Assembly: GCA_943355185.1 (NCBI GenBank)
Contig: CALREM010000025.1
Span: 1 to 5,574, forward strand
Length of the DNA: 5,574 bases
Source of the DNA: Candidatus Nomurabacteria bacterium
Lineage (GTDB): Bacteria; Patescibacteriota; Minisyncoccia; Phycocordibacterales; PALSA-1337
Direction: 5' to 3'
Shown: positions 4,015-5,574 of the stretch, in pieces
How the letters are laid out: every line of letters begins with the position of its first letter
Position numbering within the stretch: the stretch's first letter is position 1
Position numbers and translations under genes: made by a program
The notes under the pieces: generated by a model
What the model saw: the letters and a program-made list of their open reading frames with translations, nothing else
What the model was told of the DNA's origin: nothing
Database searches by the model: none

Positions 4015-5385
4015 ATGAAAAACACACCCATTTCTGCATATAAAACGTTGGCATTGACGGCTATTTTCCTGGCTGCCATCTTTAGTGTGGCTCCAAAGGC
4101 TCATGCTGATTTTGATTTTGGTCGTATTATCGACCCATTGTGTCTTTTTGCTTGTGATAACGATGAACCAAAACGTGTCACCAAAAATGTCACAACTACG
4201 AACACTTATACAAACAGTAACAACGTCAACAGTAACATCAATAGTCCTGGGGCAGTTGTCGTAGATGGTAATTCATACAACGATACACCAGCCTATGCAT
4301 ATGATTATCCATCATATCCAAACCAGCCAGATCGTACAGATTCTCTCACTATCTCTTGTTATCCAATGCCTCTTTCCGCTCGTGAAGGAGACACTATTCA
4401 GTGGGTAGCAAACGTCTACGGTGGTAATGGCTCATACAACTATTCTTGGACAGGAACAAATAGCTTGTCAGGTAACGGTTCTGCTGTTTCCAAGAGATAC
4501 AATACTTCTGGATACAAAAATGCAACCGTTCGTGTGATTTCTGGCAATCGCACAGAGTCTCATAATTGTGATGCGACTGTCTATATTGAAGGTGATAATG
4601 ATGACAATTATTATCCTCAATACCCAAATTATCCTCAGTCATATCCTATCTCTGTATCATGTTCGGTAAGTCCTTCTTTTATCCAAACAGGAGGTACTGC
4701 AACATGGACTGCATATGCAACAGGAGGTAACGGGTACTTTACCTATTCATGGTCAGGCACCGAAGGTCTTTATGGTTCAGGGCAAAGTATCTATAATCGC
4801 TATTACAATGCGGGTACAAAGTATGGAACAGTAACCGTGTACTCTGGTGGTCAGAGTATCACTCGTAGTTGTGGCAACACATTGACTGTTGGTACTGCAT
4901 ACATTTCTGGATACCCAATCTATAACCAGTACCCTGTGATCAATAATGATCTAAGTGTTGGTTGTTATGCAGATCCTGTAAATCCTCGTATCAATCAACC
5001 TATTACGTGGACTGTGGAAGTTACTGGTGGTCAGGCTCCGTATGTCTACTCGTGGACAGGTTCAGAGGGTCTTTCGGGTAGTCAGAGTTCTGTGATCAAG
5101 TACTACAGTACAACTGGTGACAAGAGTGCAATTATTTCAGTAACTTCTGCTGACGGTAGAAGTACCAGTCGTGCATGTAGTCACTCTGTTACCGTTCGTC
5201 CAGCTGCTTCAGCTGTACAGCCAGCACCTGCTGCTCCGGTAGTTGATACTTCAGATGACAATAGTCTCACTGCCGCTTCATTGTTCTCATTAAAGAATGT
5301 TCCATGGGGCTTGGTCGCTATTCTTGTGATCTTGATTCTCTTTGCAACAGTCTTGTATCTTCTCTTTAATCGAGAGAAAATATAA
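4015..5385 (+). CDS. Secreted, membrane-anchored protein with three Ig/PKD-like repeats
   Basis: A 456-residue envelope protein. Residues 1-31 are a Sec signal peptide with a likely cut after AHA (residue 31). An Asn/Thr-rich spacer (58-80) and a Tyr/Pro stretch follow. Three tandem beta-sandwich-like repeats have an exact 101-residue period: first cysteines at 115, 216 and 317, each followed 15 residues later by Trp (130, 231, 332), then GGNG or GGQ, YSW (145, 246, 347), L-x-G, Y, and a closing cysteine at 185, 286 and 388. The paired cysteines suggest one disulfide per domain. Tyr/Pro linkers separate the repeats. Residues 395-412 are Ala/Pro-rich, 430-450 a membrane helix, and the tail NREKI is cytoplasmic. 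There is no LPxTG sorting signal. The domains resemble PKD or Ig-like folds of surface adhesins; ligand and role are unknown. A terminator follows 35 nt after the stop, so the gene is probably transcribed alone or last. Confidence 0.85.
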   Translation: MKNTPISAYKTLALTAIFLAAIFSVAPKAHADFDFGRIIDPLCLFACDNDEPKRVTKNVTTTNTYTNSNNVNSNINSPGAVVVDGNSYNDTPAYAYDYPSYPNQPDRTDSLTISCYPMPLSAREGDTIQWVANVYGGNGSYNYSWTGTNSLSGNGSAVSKRYNTSGYKNATVRVISGNRTESHNCDATVYIEGDNDDNYYPQYPNYPQSYPISVSCSVSPSFIQTGGTATWTAYATGGNGYFTYSWSGTEGLYGSGQSIYNRYYNAGTKYGTVTVYSGGQSITRSCGNTLTVGTAYISGYPIYNQYPVINNDLSVGCYADPVNPRINQPITWTVEVTGGQAPYVYSWTGSEGLSGSQSSVIKYYSTTGDKSAIISVTSADGRSTSRACSHSVTVRPAASAVQPAPAAPVVDTSDDNSLTAASLFSLKNVPWGLVAILVILILFATVLYLLFNREKI

Positions 5386-5420
5386 GAGGGAGCGGGTGCG
5401 ACTCCAAATATATAATGTCT

Positions 5421-5450
5421 CTAAAAGCCCCTATAATAAGGGGTTTTTAG
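5421..5450 (+). terminator. Rho-independent terminator after the surface protein gene
   Basis: CTAAAAGCCCCT (5421-5432) pairs with AGGGGTTTTTAG (5439-5450) around a 6-nt loop ATAATA, giving 12 pairs with one G-T wobble. A GC core of four pairs is followed by five T. The A-run on the left arm could let it work in both directions. It starts 35 nt after the stop at 5385 and ends 5 nt before the next promoter, so it insulates the two genes. Confidence 0.88.
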
Positions 5451-5455
5451 TATAC

Positions 5456-5483
5456 TTGACAAATACTTTACTTGTGATATAAT
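5456..5483 (+). promoter_or_regulatory. Strong sigma-70-type promoter with consensus -35 and extended -10
   Basis: TTGACA (5456-5461) and TATAAT (5478-5483) both match consensus exactly, with a 16-nt spacer. TGA just before the -10 (5475-5477) supplies the extended -10 element. Transcription should begin near 5490, giving a leader of about 35 nt before the ATG at 5525. It is the best promoter in the window and implies a highly expressed downstream gene. Confidence 0.9.
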
Positions 5484-5524
5484 ATACTTAGTACCGTAGA
5501 CAACCTAAATCAAAGGATGGTTCT

Positions 5525-5574
5525 ATGAAAACTCAGTTTATAAATGTTCAGGTCCTCATGGCTCACAGCCGTTG
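5525..5574 (+). CDS. Start of an unidentified gene, cut by the window edge
   Basis: Sixteen codons are visible, encoding MKTQFINVQVLMAHSR, before the window ends. AAAGGA (5512-5517) is a good Shine-Dalgarno site 7 nt before the ATG, and the strong promoter at 5456-5483 leads into it. This fixes the start well, more clearly than for any other gene here. The visible residues are too few to recognise a family, and they do not look like a signal peptide. An internal ATG at codon 12 is an alternative start but has no ribosome site. High expression is inferred from promoter and ribosome site only. Confidence 0.7.
   Translation, partial: MKTQFINVQVLMAHSR

Noticed and set aside
3715..4104. Minus-strand frame with AKDQDRTGDPSLFRGMLYQLS
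   Set aside because: It is the antisense translation of tRNA-Phe and of the start of the surface protein gene; not a gene.
1..5574. Recoded TGA (glycine), as in some CPR lineages
   Set aside because: No in-frame TGA occurs in the recognised genes, and the glycine-rich surface protein uses only GGN codons. Absence of TGA stops among seven genes is too small a sample to interpret.

Overview
The window looks like part of a small-genome bacterium of the Candidate Phyla Radiation (Patescibacteria), most likely Parcubacteria-like. This is inferred from remembered family patterns, not a search. The pointers are the nuclease tail with its C-x2-C-x-Y-R ending, the 88-residue single-pass protein beginning MTPEERSLLERT, a surface protein with an Asn/Thr spacer and Cys-paired repeats, and histidine kinase H-box wording typical of that group. 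Seven stop codons are visible; all are TAA or TAG, and nothing suggests a recoded genetic code.

Layout. Positions 1-193 hold the C-terminal tail of a PD-(D/E)XK-type nuclease. A DoxX-family membrane protein with a nine-cysteine tail follows (238-723). It meets tail-to-tail, with a 3-nt stop overlap, a minus-strand two-component pair: histidine kinase (720-1787) and, upstream of it on the same strand, an OmpR-type response regulator (1970-2659). Divergent from the regulator is an AT-rich gene for an HTH plus LAGLIDADG-like protein (2752-3378). It ends 5 nt before tRNA-Arg(CCT) (3384-3455). Then come a small single-pass membrane protein (3515-3781), a short palindromic element beside a 14-nt copy of the tRNA-Phe 5' end, tRNA-Phe(GAA) (3862-3934), and a secreted, membrane-anchored protein with three 101-residue repeats (4015-5385). 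The window closes with a rho-independent terminator, a promoter with exact consensus boxes and an extended -10, a good Shine-Dalgarno site and the first codons of another gene.

How it may work together. The kinase and regulator form a plausible sensing circuit, although each seems to have its own promoter. DoxX with its thiol-rich tail may serve redox or metal handling. The three-repeat protein is a surface structure. Several genes (DoxX, kinase, regulator, small membrane protein, surface protein) have a -10-like box 6 to 9 nt before the ATG and no Shine-Dalgarno site, suggesting leaderless transcripts. The last gene instead has a 5' leader and a strong ribosome binding site. The most unusual items are the DoxX/cysteine-tail fusion, the HTH-LAGLIDADG gene abutting a tRNA, and the palindrome with flanking 6-bp direct repeats. 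I see no clear new multi-gene system.
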